From NCBI RefSeq assembly GCF_001953955.1, contig NZ_CP019300.1, forward strand, positions 1,488,001 through 1,552,000: a DNA stretch of 64,000 bases, in the 5' to 3' direction. The translations under genes and the position numbers were made by a program. Below are positions 17,248 through 25,584 of this stretch, one piece after another (position 1 is the first letter of the stretch; each line of letters opens with the position of its first letter). The DNA comes from Prevotella intermedia ATCC 25611 = DSM 20706 (lineage in GTDB: Bacteria > Bacteroidota > Bacteroidia > Bacteroidales > Bacteroidaceae). Below the pieces are notes generated by a model. The model had not been told where the DNA came from, did not search any database, and saw nothing but the letters and a program-made list of their open reading frames with translations.

Positions 17248-18558
17248 TTAGAGAAGTGCAACAAGTGCTTCTATCTCTTCTTTCGTACGCTTTTCTGTTA
17301 CAGCAACAAGGAGTTGGTCGTCGCCAACCTTTACACCTGGAAGGATTCCTTTTTCAATTGCTTTATCATAGAAAGCATCACGATTTTCAACTTTCACCAA
17401 GAACTCATTGAAGAATGGTTGATTATAAACCAACTGTGCTTTACCCGTTGCCACCATCTTATCGCATAGATAATGAGCCGCATCAAGGCTTATCTGTGCA
17501 GCTTCCTTGACACCCTGCTTGCCCATCATAGACATATAGATGGTAACATAAAGTGCCATTAAACTTTGGTTAGAACAGATATTCGATGTTGCCTTTTGAC
17601 GACGAATGTGCTGCTCGCGAGCTTGCAAAGTAAGTACAAATACACGCTGTCCGCGTGAATCTTTTGTCTGTCCGACGATACGACCAGGCATCTTACGCAT
17701 CATTTTCTGCGTACAGCTCATATAACCAGCATATGGACCACCGAACGCCATAGGCAAACCAAGGCTCTGAACATCGCCTACTGCAAAGTCAGCCCCCCAC
17801 TCGCCTGGAGTCTTAAGAATAGAAAGGTCAGCCGCAACACTGTTTACAATGAACAAAGCCTTATTGTCGTGGCAGATGTCGGCAAAGCCAGTGAAATCTT
17901 CAGCAATACCATAATAGTTTGGTTGCTGAACAATAACGCCTGCTACACCACCCTCTGCGATTTTCGCTTCCAAGTCTTTCTTAGATGTTACACCATTCTC
18001 ATTAGCTACTGAAACAAGGTTTACGCCATTGAAGTGTGCGTATGTTCTGAGCACTTCGACAATCTGTGGGTTGATAGTTTCAGAATATAAGACAGTGTTG
18101 CGCTTGCTTGATTGAGCGGCAGCCACCATCATTGCTTCAGCGGTAGCAGTAGAACCATCGTACATAGACGCATTGGCAACGTCCATATTGGTAAGTTCTG
18201 CTATCATACTTTGGAACTCAAAGATGTAGTGTAATGTACCTTGTGAAATTTCAGCTTGGTACGGAGTGTATGAGGTAAGGTATTCTGAACGACTTACAAT
18301 CTGTGGAACAGCACTTGGTGTATAGTGGTCGTACACGCCTGCACCAGCAAAACAAGTCAGCTGTTGGTTCTTATCTGCCAACTTCTTAAAGAAGTTTCTT
18401 ATCTCGATTTCACTCTTTGCTTCAGGAATATCGTATTCTCCCTTAAAGCGTAATGCTTCAGGAATACCCGCAAAAAGGTCTTGAATGTTTTTCACACCAA
18501 CCTTATTGAGCATTGCCTGTGTTTCCTTTTCAGTATGTGGAAAGAATTTAAAATTCAT
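17248..18558 (-). CDS. gcvPA: Glycine dehydrogenase (decarboxylating) subunit 1
   Basis: The non-PLP half of the split P-protein (436 residues). It begins MNFKFFPHTEKETQAMLNKV and contains FAGAGVYDHYTPSAVP (about 90-105), EISQGTLHYIFEFQSMIAELT, NASMYDGSTATAEAMMVA and QRVFVLTLQAREQHIRRQKA, all signatures of GcvPA. Split P-proteins are usual in Bacteroidota and Firmicutes, whereas Proteobacteria have one fused chain. A 12-bp inverted repeat lies in the 115-base gap before it, between gcvH and gcvPA. Confidence 0.97.
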   Translation of the reverse strand: MNFKFFPHTEKETQAMLNKVGVKNIQDLFAGIPEALRFKGEYDIPEAKSEIEIRNFFKKLADKNQQLTCFAGAGVYDHYTPSAVPQIVSRSEYLTSYTPYQAEISQGTLHYIFEFQSMIAELTNMDVANASMYDGSTATAEAMMVAAAQSSKRNTVLYSETINPQIVEVLRTYAHFNGVNLVSVANENGVTSKKDLEAKIAEGGVAGVIVQQPNYYGIAEDFTGFADICHDNKALFIVNSVAADLSILKTPGEWGADFAVGDVQSLGLPMAFGGPYAGYMSCTQKMMRKMPGRIVGQTKDSRGQRVFVLTLQAREQHIRRQKATSNICSNQSLMALYVTIYMSMMGKQGVKEAAQISLDAAHYLCDKMVATGKAQLVYNQPFFNEFLVKVENRDAFYDKAIEKGILPGVKVGDDQLLVAVTEKRTKEEIEALVALL

Positions 18559-18595
18559 ATTTTTCGTATTTAATCATTTAGCTTTCACAAAGGAA

Positions 18596-18644
18596 ATAGC
18601 TGTTTTCTTCCGCAAAAACCTACTTTGAGAAGGAAAACAGCTAT
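18596..18644 (-). other. Intercistronic hairpin between gcvH and gcvPA
   Basis: ATAGCTGTTTTC pairs with GAAAACAGCTAT (12 bp) around a 25-base loop. It has no strong T-run on the minus strand, so an RNA-processing or stability hairpin is more likely than a full terminator. Confidence 0.6.
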
Positions 18645-18673
18645 AAACTTTATAAAGAATGCTTGTTTATAAA

Positions 18674-19054
18674 CTATTTTGCGCAGAACTCTTCGTAGCC
18701 CTTTGCGTCCATGAGGTCGTCGAGTTCAGACTTGTTTGTAAGTTCTACCTTGAGAATCCAGTTTGCGTATGGGTCTTGGTTTATAAGCTCAGGTTGGTCT
18801 TCAAGTGCCTCGTTTACCTCCAACACCTTGCAAGAAACAGGTGAGTTGAGGTCAGAAGCAGCCTTAACACTTTCTACTGCACCGAAGCCTTCTTCTGCTT
18901 CAAATTCATCATCAGCCTCTGGCATATCAACGTAAACCACATTACCAAGTGCATGCTGTGCATAGTCAGTAATACCAATGTAAGCTACATCGCCTTCAAC
19001 TTTTACATACTCGTGTGACTCTGCATAGTAGAGTCCTTCAATTACTTTTGCCAT
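18674..19054 (-). CDS. gcvH: Glycine cleavage system H protein
   Basis: The lipoyl carrier that shuttles the aminomethyl group from P- to T-protein and electrons to L-protein. The 126-residue protein has the standard hammerhead lipoyl domain; the lipoylated lysine is Lys64 in [15 protein letters not shown]. It starts [20 protein letters not shown] and keeps the conserved [20 protein letters not shown]. It lies second in the gcv operon, flanked on both sides by intercistronic hairpins, which fits the need for more H protein than enzyme subunits; that purpose is an inference. Confidence 0.98.
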   Translation of the reverse strand: MAKVIEGLYYAESHEYVKVEGDVAYIGITDYAQHALGNVVYVDMPEADDEFEAEEGFGAVESVKAASDLNSPVSCKVLEVNEALEDQPELINQDPYANWILKVELTNKSELDDLMDAKGYEEFCAK

Positions 19055-19096
19055 TTTATGTTTATATTTTTATTAATTTTTTGTTATTATATATAT

Positions 19097-19134
19097 AAGG
19101 TGGGAATGTACTGGCATAGCTACATTCTCACCTT
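19097..19134 (-). other. Intercistronic hairpin between gcvT and gcvH
   Basis: A 14-bp stem with one mismatch (AAGGTGGGAATGTA against TACATTCTCACCTT) around a 10-base loop, 43-80 bases before the gcvH start. It could be a partial terminator or a stabilising hairpin. Confidence 0.6.
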
Positions 19135-19141
19135 GTGTTTT

Positions 19142-20227
19142 TTACTTAACGTAGTGTGGGTCGTAAAACTTCTTCTTACCTACTGTTGCAGGGAAGAACT
19201 TCTTGCGAATCTGTATTTCTACACGGTCTTCCATCTTAATATCAGCATCAACCAATGCCACAGCACAGCTTCTTTCAACAGAAATAAGCTTGTAGCCAGT
19301 TGTTATCTCGCCCACTTCCTTACCGTCTTTAAATACTTTATATCCGTTGCGTGGAATTGCATTATCGTCCAACCATAAGCCGCGGAGACGCTTCGTTACG
19401 CCTTCGGTCTTCTGCTTTAATAATGCTTCTTTGCCAAGGAAGTTCTCTTTGTCGAACTTCACAAACATTGACAAACCTGCCATTATTGGGTTAATCGTCT
19501 CAGAAAGTTCGTGTCCATAAAGTGGCATACCAGCTTCAAAGCGCAATGTATCACGGCAACCAAGACCGCAAGGTGTAGCACCAGCTTCCATCAGCTTATC
19601 CCACATCTTAACAATATATGCAGGCGCACCATAAAGTTCAAAGCCATCTTCGCCCGTATAACCTGTACGAGAAATGATAATGTCTTCGCCTTCGTGCTGT
19701 GCTTTCTTTACTTCGTAGAACTTCAAGTCAGAGCAAGCAATGCCAAGCTTATCCTGAATAATCTTTTCTGCTTCAGGTCCTTGAATAGCAAGCTGACCAT
19801 ATTTCTCGCTATCATTAATGAGTTGAATATCGAAACCTTCTGTGTGTTTCTTTATCCATTCGTAGTCTTTTTCGATGTTGGCAGCGTTTACAGTCAGGAT
19901 AAATTCGTTCTCGCCAACCTTACAAATGCAGGTATCGTCTACCACACCGCCGTCTTCCATACAGAACATACCGTAAAGCACCTTGCCTACGGCTAAGCCT
20001 GTAACGTCGTTAGTGAAGATATAGTTAACGAATTTCTCTGCCTCATTGCCCGAAACGACAATTTCGCCCATGTGAGACACATCAAAAACGCCGCAATGCT
20101 TTCTTACAGCATTGTGCTCATCAATAATACTTGAATACTGAATTGGCATATCGAAACCACCAAATGGTGAAATCAATGCCCCTAATGCTACATGCTTGTC
20201 ATAAAGGCATGTTCTTTTGTTCTCCAT
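19142..20227 (-). CDS. gcvT: Glycine cleavage system aminomethyltransferase (T protein)
   Basis: Releases ammonia from the aminomethyl-lipoyl arm of GcvH and transfers the one-carbon unit to tetrahydrofolate. The 361-residue protein has the typical start (YDKHVALGALISPFGGFDMPIQY), HCGVFDVSHMGEI, the folate-binding NDVTG segment and GLGCRDTLRFEAGMPLYGHE. It is the first gene of the gcv operon with a promoter 105-136 bases upstream. The methylene-THF formed can be used by FolD, encoded at 56171. Confidence 0.98.
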   Translation of the reverse strand: MENKRTCLYDKHVALGALISPFGGFDMPIQYSSIIDEHNAVRKHCGVFDVSHMGEIVVSGNEAEKFVNYIFTNDVTGLAVGKVLYGMFCMEDGGVVDDTCICKVGENEFILTVNAANIEKDYEWIKKHTEGFDIQLINDSEKYGQLAIQGPEAEKIIQDKLGIACSDLKFYEVKKAQHEGEDIIISRTGYTGEDGFELYGAPAYIVKMWDKLMEAGATPCGLGCRDTLRFEAGMPLYGHELSETINPIMAGLSMFVKFDKENFLGKEALLKQKTEGVTKRLRGLWLDDNAIPRNGYKVFKDGKEVGEITTGYKLISVERSCAVALVDADIKMEDRVEIQIRKKFFPATVGKKKFYDPHYVK

Positions 20228-20331
20228 AATTGCTTTAGAATTTTATTTTTTGTGCTGCCCTTTGATTGTTTCATCATTGGTTCAGCTATTGTTTGATTTA
20301 GGTTGGGATACCTCCCAATTTTCTTGCGATG

Positions 20332-20363
20332 CAAATATAATAAAGTTTTTTGGAAAACACAAA
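20332..20363 (-). promoter_or_regulatory. Promoter of the gcvT-H-PA-PB-lpdA operon
   Basis: TTTG (20360-20363 on the minus strand), 20 bases, then TATATTTG (20332-20339). The leader of about 100 bases contains a small hairpin (TTGGGA, 4-base loop, TCCCAA at 20307-20322 region), but none of the conserved core of a glycine riboswitch. Confidence 0.8.
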
Positions 20364-20517
20364 AAAATCAGAAGAATTAATATCACATTTTCTTCATTGT
20401 TTATTTAAGGTGCATTCTTATGATTAACGCCTCGAGAAAGCTTTTTATGCGTAGAAAGAGTTTTCATTTTACACCCCTGTATTTCCTCACTTTAAAGGCA
20501 AAAAGAAGACTAAAAAA

Positions 20518-20659
20518 GTATAAATGTTTTTCATAATCATATCTGTCACGTAATCACCTTGCTACCAACGTGTTACAAAACCTATTGTTTTGCACTCTAA
20601 AAGCGGCTCTTTTGCACGGTAAAAGCGTAGGTTTTGCATCGCAAAAGAGCCGCTTTCGC
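20518..20659 (+). repeat. 188-bp palindromic repeat, copy C, cut by the insertion sequence
   Basis: The left 142 bp of the element, with outer arm GCGGCT and middle arm GCGTAG as in copy A. It stops exactly at the end of the fourth 17-bp unit (…CCGCTTTCGC), where the ISL3-family element begins. The missing right quarter is not found on the other side of the insertion sequence. Confidence 0.93.
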
Positions 20660-21970
20660 GGTTCATCGCATAATTGCGTTGGTTTCATCATATAATCCGA
20701 GCAAGATTAACTCGAAGTATTTCTCATCTCTAAATCCATATGCCTTTCTCTTTATCATTTTTATCTTATTGTTTATTCCTTCGACTCTTGCATTGGATAT
20801 TTGGTAATCATACCATGCTGATATTCCAGTTCTTCTGGCCATGAGTGAAGCCGCAGCCTTCTTGAAACAATAGAGCTTACTCTCTTGTGCCTGTCTGCAC
20901 CAATACTCTAATTGTCTCAGAGCCTCTTCCTTGTTTTTCTGCATCCATATCTGATCTATGTCCTCATACAGGTAATATGCAGTGGCTAAGGGTTTGTTTG
21001 TTTCTAATATATTATCCAATCTCTTCTTATACTTCTTGTCTGATTTTTCAGGTTCCTTCCTCAGCAGTATCCATCTATTACCTTTTATGACCTTCCTCTG
21101 TTCCATATCAGTGGTTTGCTTATATACGGAGCGTCTGGTCTTGTCCATCGCTTGAGCTACGAGCTGTACGATATGGAACCTATCATATACATGTATCGCG
21201 TCGGGAGCATTTTGCCCTACTGAGGAAATGAATGCGGCGGAGAGGTCTGAGCTTACAACTTCTATCTTTACTTTCAATCTCTTTACTCTCCTCCAGAATT
21301 TTGCCAAGGCCTCCTTTGACCTCCCATTGCCTACATATACTATACGTCCTGTTTCGTGGTCAACGACTATTGTCTTATAAATCTGACCCTTATGGACAGC
21401 GAACTCGTCTATGCCTATGCATCTTAATCCTTTCAGATTGGGATTGCGGTAGTGTTTGTGCAGATGAGCCTTGTGGATATCTTTTACAACATGCCAGTTT
21501 ATCCTCAGATGCCTTGCCACCGCACTGATTGTAAGACCAAGGCGTAAAAGGTCCAGGATATAAGCCTGAAACTTCTTTGTATAACTTGCCTCTCCGTTGG
21601 TAAACGGTATTCTGGACTGAAAGACATGGTGACATTTCTTGCATTGGTAACGCTGAAGGGTCAAATGAAGTATCGTAGGAGTTGAGCCTACTGGTAAAGC
21701 ACGGATATCACGATGGACCTTTCCGTATTTGATTAGTTTACGGCTACGACAATTAGGACAATGACAAAATCCTTTGGGATTATAGAATAAGTTTAAAAAT
21801 AATCGCTTATCTTTGTAGACAGAACCGCTGAAGGTATAGTCCTTGACACCCTGAAGATGGTTTAATAGGCTTGCATTCATTTCTTGATAGGTTGGTCTCT
21901 ACAAAGATATGAAATGTGAGTCTATTTTATGTGATAATCTAAACAAACCAACGCAATTATGCGATGAACC
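20660..21970 (-). mobile_element. ISL3-family insertion sequence, 1311 bp
   Basis: Bounded by perfect 26-bp terminal inverted repeats at 20660-20685 and 21945-21970 (starting GGTTCATCGCATAATTGCGT). The single gene fills the element and its stop codon lies inside the left repeat. The 8 bases on each side (GCTTTCGC and GATTTAAC) do not match, so the target duplication normally made by this family is absent. That implies a rearrangement after insertion. Confidence 0.95.
20663..21880 (-). CDS. ISL3-family transposase
   Basis: An intact 405-residue transposase. The N-terminus has the ISL3 zinc-binding cysteines (HCPNCRSRKLIKYGK and YQCKKCHHVF, residues 40-90) followed by a helix-turn-helix (GLTISAVARHLRINWHVVK). 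The DDE catalytic core shows GIDEFAVHKG (first Asp), VVSSDLSAAF (second Asp) and SNARVEGINNKIKMIKRKAYG (Glu). The C-terminus YDETNAIMR ends within the terminal inverted repeat. It has no frameshift, so it is probably active or only recently silent. Confidence 0.96.
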   Translation of the reverse strand: MNASLLNHLQGVKDYTFSGSVYKDKRLFLNLFYNPKGFCHCPNCRSRKLIKYGKVHRDIRALPVGSTPTILHLTLQRYQCKKCHHVFQSRIPFTNGEASYTKKFQAYILDLLRLGLTISAVARHLRINWHVVKDIHKAHLHKHYRNPNLKGLRCIGIDEFAVHKGQIYKTIVVDHETGRIVYVGNGRSKEALAKFWRRVKRLKVKIEVVSSDLSAAFISSVGQNAPDAIHVYDRFHIVQLVAQAMDKTRRSVYKQTTDMEQRKVIKGNRWILLRKEPEKSDKKYKKRLDNILETNKPLATAYYLYEDIDQIWMQKNKEEALRQLEYWCRQAQESKLYCFKKAAASLMARRTGISAWYDYQISNARVEGINNKIKMIKRKAYGFRDEKYFELILLGLYDETNAIMR

Positions 21971-22015
21971 GATTTAACACGTTCCTAACACCCAAGAAAT
22001 TGCAATGTAGGTATA

Positions 22016-22253
22016 ACGTGAGTTCGATATAAGAAATTTCTCCAATATATTATCTATAAGGCATTTAGAGATTTAATAAACCCAAAATAAAGAAATAATC
22101 TTATAATTCGAGTATTTATTACCACTTAAAAGAGATGCAGTGAGGTATTTTATCTAATCAAGTCCATTTTAAGAAGAATAGACAATGACTTAATATACTT
22201 ATAATCAAAAAGAAACGGAATATTTTCATTTAATTCTTATATCGAACTCACGT
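22016..22253. mobile_element. Non-coding MITE, 238 bp, with 8-bp target duplication
   Basis: Perfect 20-bp inverted ends (ACGTGAGTTCGATATAAGAA at 22016-22035, complement at 22234-22253) bound a 238-bp A/T-rich core without a usable ORF. The direct repeat TAGGTATA flanks it on both sides (22008-22015 and 22254-22261). A full-length transposon with these ends is not present in this window and would have to supply the transposase. Confidence 0.9.
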
Positions 22254-22323
22254 TAGGTATAAGAAACGTACTCAATCACGCCCCTGCAATGTAACAGCGA
22301 TTTGACATAAAAATCACTATGAT

Positions 22324-22512
22324 TTTGTAAAGATAGTTTTATTAAAAAGTGGCAATTGCGTTTTGACATTGCAAAAGCGTAGGTTTTGCGATGCAAAAGA
22401 GCCGCTTTTACCGTGCAAAACCTACGCTTTTGGAACGCGAAACAATAGGTTTTACAACACCTTGATTATGAGGTGGTTAAACAACAATCACGCTTGCGAA
22501 AAATATTTACAG
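22324..22512 (-). repeat. 188-bp palindromic repeat, copy D
   Basis: Opposite orientation to copies A and C. This copy has the alternative state: outer arms GCGTAG, middle arm GCGGCT, linker ACGGT in the usual place, 22-bp pitch kept. One substitution (TTTCGC) is seen in the first unit. Confidence 0.95.
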
Positions 22513-22563
22513 CATTTTCGCTTTATTTCCGCCCCCTGAATATGTTAAAACTACCCAATAAAA

Positions 22564-22600
22564 AAAGCACGACAAATACGAAATGTACTTGCCGTGCCTT
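22564..22600 (-). terminator. Terminator after the FadL-like gene
   Basis: GCACG and CGTGC with further pairs inward form an imperfect stem that runs into T-rich sequence on the minus strand, 29 bases past the stop of the gene at 22629. Confidence 0.65.
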
Positions 22601-22628
22601 TATTTATATTATGTGTAATATAGTTTCT

Positions 22629-24254
22629 TTAGAAGCGGTATCCCACTGTCAATAAGATTTGTCCTTTATTGTTATCAACCTTTGTTCCAGCTGCTTCGTT
22701 GGAATACGATGTGGTTTTACCTGTTGCAGTGTCTTTTACATCGAAGTTCATCGTAGAGAAAGGATAGAAAGTTCCCTTCTGTGCGCTGTATTGATAAGCC
22801 AAATCGATGTTGAATTTGTTCACTTGATAGCCTACACCGAATGTAAATCGATTGGTTGCTTCCCAATTAACGAAGTCGGTTGCAGACGAATAGCTACTGC
22901 CAGGAGATACAACCGTTGGGTCTTTTTGTGCGTCCTTGTTGTACTTAGGACTAATGTAGTTGTAACCTAAACGCAGTGCGAAATCGTTTGTTGGTTTAAA
23001 TTCGGCACCCATCTTCAATGTACTTACCCCTTGCAAGGCTTGCTCGGTGTGCTTGTTCATACCTTTATCGGGCGATGAAGTTTCAAAATACTCGTCGTAA
23101 AGTCCATCGTAATAGCCTCCATCGTTTATGCGTGTGTTGGTTGAAGCGTGGTCTTCGTACTCGTATGTCAAGCCCAATGCAAGGTAGTTGCCCACAGTAT
23201 GGCCGAGCGAAACACCAAACTTCCAAGGTGTCCACATCTTATAATCGTATTTGTTAGGCACTTCGCCCCAGTCGTTCTTGCCACCGGTGTTGGTGTTTCT
23301 GTCAATACGGGTTGTATTTTCGGTAGTCAAATCATACCAAGTAGGAGTCTTCAGGTATGCACCAAAGCGGAAAGGAGATTCCAATGCTGGGCGCACAATA
23401 ATACCTGCGGTAAGGTCGAAACCTGTACCGGTAATACGACGAATGTCGCGAACCGTTACATCGCCAACTCCGTTAGACAGCTTTTCGGCGTATCTGCTTT
23501 CTGATTCGTAGTTCACGTCCTTCAATCCGAAGGTTACACCAAGGTACACTCGGTCTTCAATGCTACCACTGATATTGAAGTCATAATTACCTATATAGCC
23601 TGTATTTGCCTTATCAAAGACATACGAATCGGCAAGATAGCTCTTGAAGTCGCCCTCTTTCTTTGCGTTTGGCAACAGCGTGTTGAAGTACAAATAGTCT
23701 AATTGGCTCCACGTCCACGAAACATTGTTGCTCTTGGGGTCTACGAAACCTGTATATAGATTATTCTTCTTGCGAACGTCAAAGCCGCCATAGCTTTCCG
23801 AACCAAGCACGTGCTTCAAGTAAGACTGGTGGTTTTGCGAACCGTTTCCTAATCTGCCGCTTGCATTCAGTATATAGTCGAAGTTCTTACCCTTGCTGTA
23901 ATTGAATCCAAAGTTTATATTTGAACGGTAAGACGCACGTGTTGAATATACAAAACCTATCTGGTCGAAACTTGTATTGGTCTTTTTACCGTTGGCAAAC
24001 TCCTTGCCGTTGGTCTGCATAAGCAAGCCACCGCTCACCGAAAGCGTATTGCGACGGAACAAACCGACACCTGCAGGGTTGGTTCCTATGGTAGAAATAT
24101 CAGCTCCTAAGGCTTCCATTGCTCCACCCATACCTACATAGCGGGCTGTACCGTGAAGGTCGTTGCCCGTCAAACGAGCGTTCTCGTATGTTTCCTGTGC
24201 TGCTGCAGGCAACGAAAACAATGTTGCTGCAAGCAAATAATGATGTATTTTCAT
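22629..24254 (-). CDS. OmpP1/FadL-family outer-membrane transport protein
   Basis: A 541-residue beta-barrel with a signal peptide (MKIHHYLLAATLFSLPAAAQ) followed by the FadL-type N-terminal motif GTARYVGMGGAMEALGADIS and NPAGVGLFRRN, then alternating barrel strands to a terminal GQILLTVGYRF with C-terminal Phe. FadL-type channels pass hydrophobic small molecules through a lateral gate. Bacteroidota homologues are often labelled hemin receptor without good evidence, so the substrate is unknown. It lies 60 bases after the Tyr/Trp-rich gene on the same strand and likely shares its transcript. Confidence 0.85.
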   Translation of the reverse strand: MKIHHYLLAATLFSLPAAAQETYENARLTGNDLHGTARYVGMGGAMEALGADISTIGTNPAGVGLFRRNTLSVSGGLLMQTNGKEFANGKKTNTSFDQIGFVYSTRASYRSNINFGFNYSKGKNFDYILNASGRLGNGSQNHQSYLKHVLGSESYGGFDVRKKNNLYTGFVDPKSNNVSWTWSQLDYLYFNTLLPNAKKEGDFKSYLADSYVFDKANTGYIGNYDFNISGSIEDRVYLGVTFGLKDVNYESESRYAEKLSNGVGDVTVRDIRRITGTGFDLTAGIIVRPALESPFRFGAYLKTPTWYDLTTENTTRIDRNTNTGGKNDWGEVPNKYDYKMWTPWKFGVSLGHTVGNYLALGLTYEYEDHASTNTRINDGGYYDGLYDEYFETSSPDKGMNKHTEQALQGVSTLKMGAEFKPTNDFALRLGYNYISPKYNKDAQKDPTVVSPGSSYSSATDFVNWEATNRFTFGVGYQVNKFNIDLAYQYSAQKGTFYPFSTMNFDVKDTATGKTTSYSNEAAGTKVDNNKGQILLTVGYRF

Positions 24255-24314
24255 AATTATATTTCTGTTTTTGACCTGTTAAACTAACTTTTCTATTATA
24301 AAAAGCAAGATTTA

Positions 24315-25343
24315 TTATCTACGACCACCGAAGCCGCCGCCACCCGTATGTGAACCGCCACCACTGCGTGAACCACCGAAACTGCCACCGCCTACCGAGT
24401 GTGAAGGACCTCTTGATGGGCTCGGGTTGTAGTTACGGGGTGTTTCACGTTGGTTGCCGAACGAGTTTCTGTTATCAAATAATTCTCTTCTTGGCGATAT
24501 TTCAGACTTTCTGTCGCGAGAAAGCGTGCCAAAACTGTTGCCTCTGTTGTTAGAAGAGCTATTCCTTTCAATCACAACTCGGTTTCTTGAGTTGCCAAAC
24601 TGACCACTGCGTGCGTTCATATTACCGAACGAACGTGGAGAATCGACATTACGAGGTTGTCCGTTATAGACAGAGCCTCTGCTTCCAAAGCTGCCGCCGT
24701 ATGCACCACCCCAATGGTTAGCCGTACCCGAGTGTCCTCCAGCGTAGTTGTATCTGATGTAAGGTCTTGCGTAACCGTAATAGTAGTAAGGGTATCCCCA
24801 ACCGTAATAGCCGTACCCCCAAGGGTCATACCAGCCACTGCGGTAACGGTAATACCAAGGATCGTAATAGTCCATATACCACGGATCGTAGTAACCCCAG
24901 TACCATGGACTCCAGCTTCTGTACGAATAACGGAAGCCATAATGCGGATAGTCATAGTACCAAGGGCTGTAATAGCCGTAGAAATCGTCAAATCTACCTA
25001 ACCGACGGCTATATGCGAAGTCGTCTTCGGTATTCTCAAAATAGCGGTCGAACTGATAAATCGTATCTATTCGATATACACCGTCTTGAGTTTTATACTG
25101 TACAATATCGTTTCCTAACGAGTCTTGACCTATTTTTCTATAGGCTTTATCCAACGCATTCCTACGGTTGTATTCGTTGTCCGACTTGCTTATGCCACTG
25201 TAATAAGCGTATCGGTGAGTTTTCTGAGCATCTTTATACTCACGAACCGACTCTTTCGACGGTGTGAAATACACATCGTCTTGCGCCAACAAGGCTGTTG
25301 GTAAGGCAAGAGCCATAACTGAAAGTAGAACTAACTTTTTCAT
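24315..25343 (-). CDS. Secreted low-complexity protein rich in Tyr, Trp, Asp and Gly
   Basis: A 342-residue exported protein: signal peptide MKKLVLLSVMALALPTALLAQ, a soluble N-terminal part to about residue 115, then a very aromatic segment with repeated YDPWY and YYGWGYPYYYYGY patterns (about 125-200). A Ser/Arg/Asn-rich stretch follows, then a Gly-rich tail (GGGSFGGSRSGGG to GFGGRR). No enzyme motif is seen. Such aromatic/Gly-rich chains are found in cell-surface or matrix proteins; a structural or adhesive role is only a guess. The nucleotide sequence of the segment is itself repetitive, so length variation between strains is likely. It is followed by the FadL-like gene. Confidence 0.75.
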   Translation of the reverse strand: MKKLVLLSVMALALPTALLAQDDVYFTPSKESVREYKDAQKTHRYAYYSGISKSDNEYNRRNALDKAYRKIGQDSLGNDIVQYKTQDGVYRIDTIYQFDRYFENTEDDFAYSRRLGRFDDFYGYYSPWYYDYPHYGFRYSYRSWSPWYWGYYDPWYMDYYDPWYYRYRSGWYDPWGYGYYGWGYPYYYYGYARPYIRYNYAGGHSGTANHWGGAYGGSFGSRGSVYNGQPRNVDSPRSFGNMNARSGQFGNSRNRVVIERNSSSNNRGNSFGTLSRDRKSEISPRRELFDNRNSFGNQRETPRNYNPSPSRGPSHSVGGGSFGGSRSGGGSHTGGGGFGGRR

Positions 25344-25531
25344 ATTATTACCTCCATCTCTTTCTTTAATATCTGTTTTCCTTCTGTTTTCTTTTCCATC
25401 TGATGCAAAAATACTACATCTTATTGTGCAAATATACGGATTTTCCCTAACTTAATATAGGTTTTTCCCTATTTTTTGAGTGTTTCAATACTTCTTGAAG
25501 TCATATTGTAAAGCACAAAGAGACATTTTCA

Positions 25532-25564
25532 TTGCACGCATTTCAAACATTTTAAGTATATTTG
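25532..25564 (+). promoter_or_regulatory. Promoter of the fucosidase-cutC unit
   Basis: TATATTTG at 25557-25564 with a TTG at 25532-25534 (22-base gap, slightly long), 20 bases before the fucosidase start codon. Confidence 0.6.
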
Positions 25565-25584
25565 CACAATCATAAGAAATAGAC

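Noticed and set aside
20228..20340. Glycine riboswitch before gcvT
   Set aside because: The leader of about 100 bases lacks the conserved glycine aptamer core; only a 6-bp hairpin is seen.
22629..24254. Hemin receptor as a firm name for the FadL-like protein
   Set aside because: The sequence shows the FadL/OmpP1 fold motifs only; no haem ligands or haem genes support that name.
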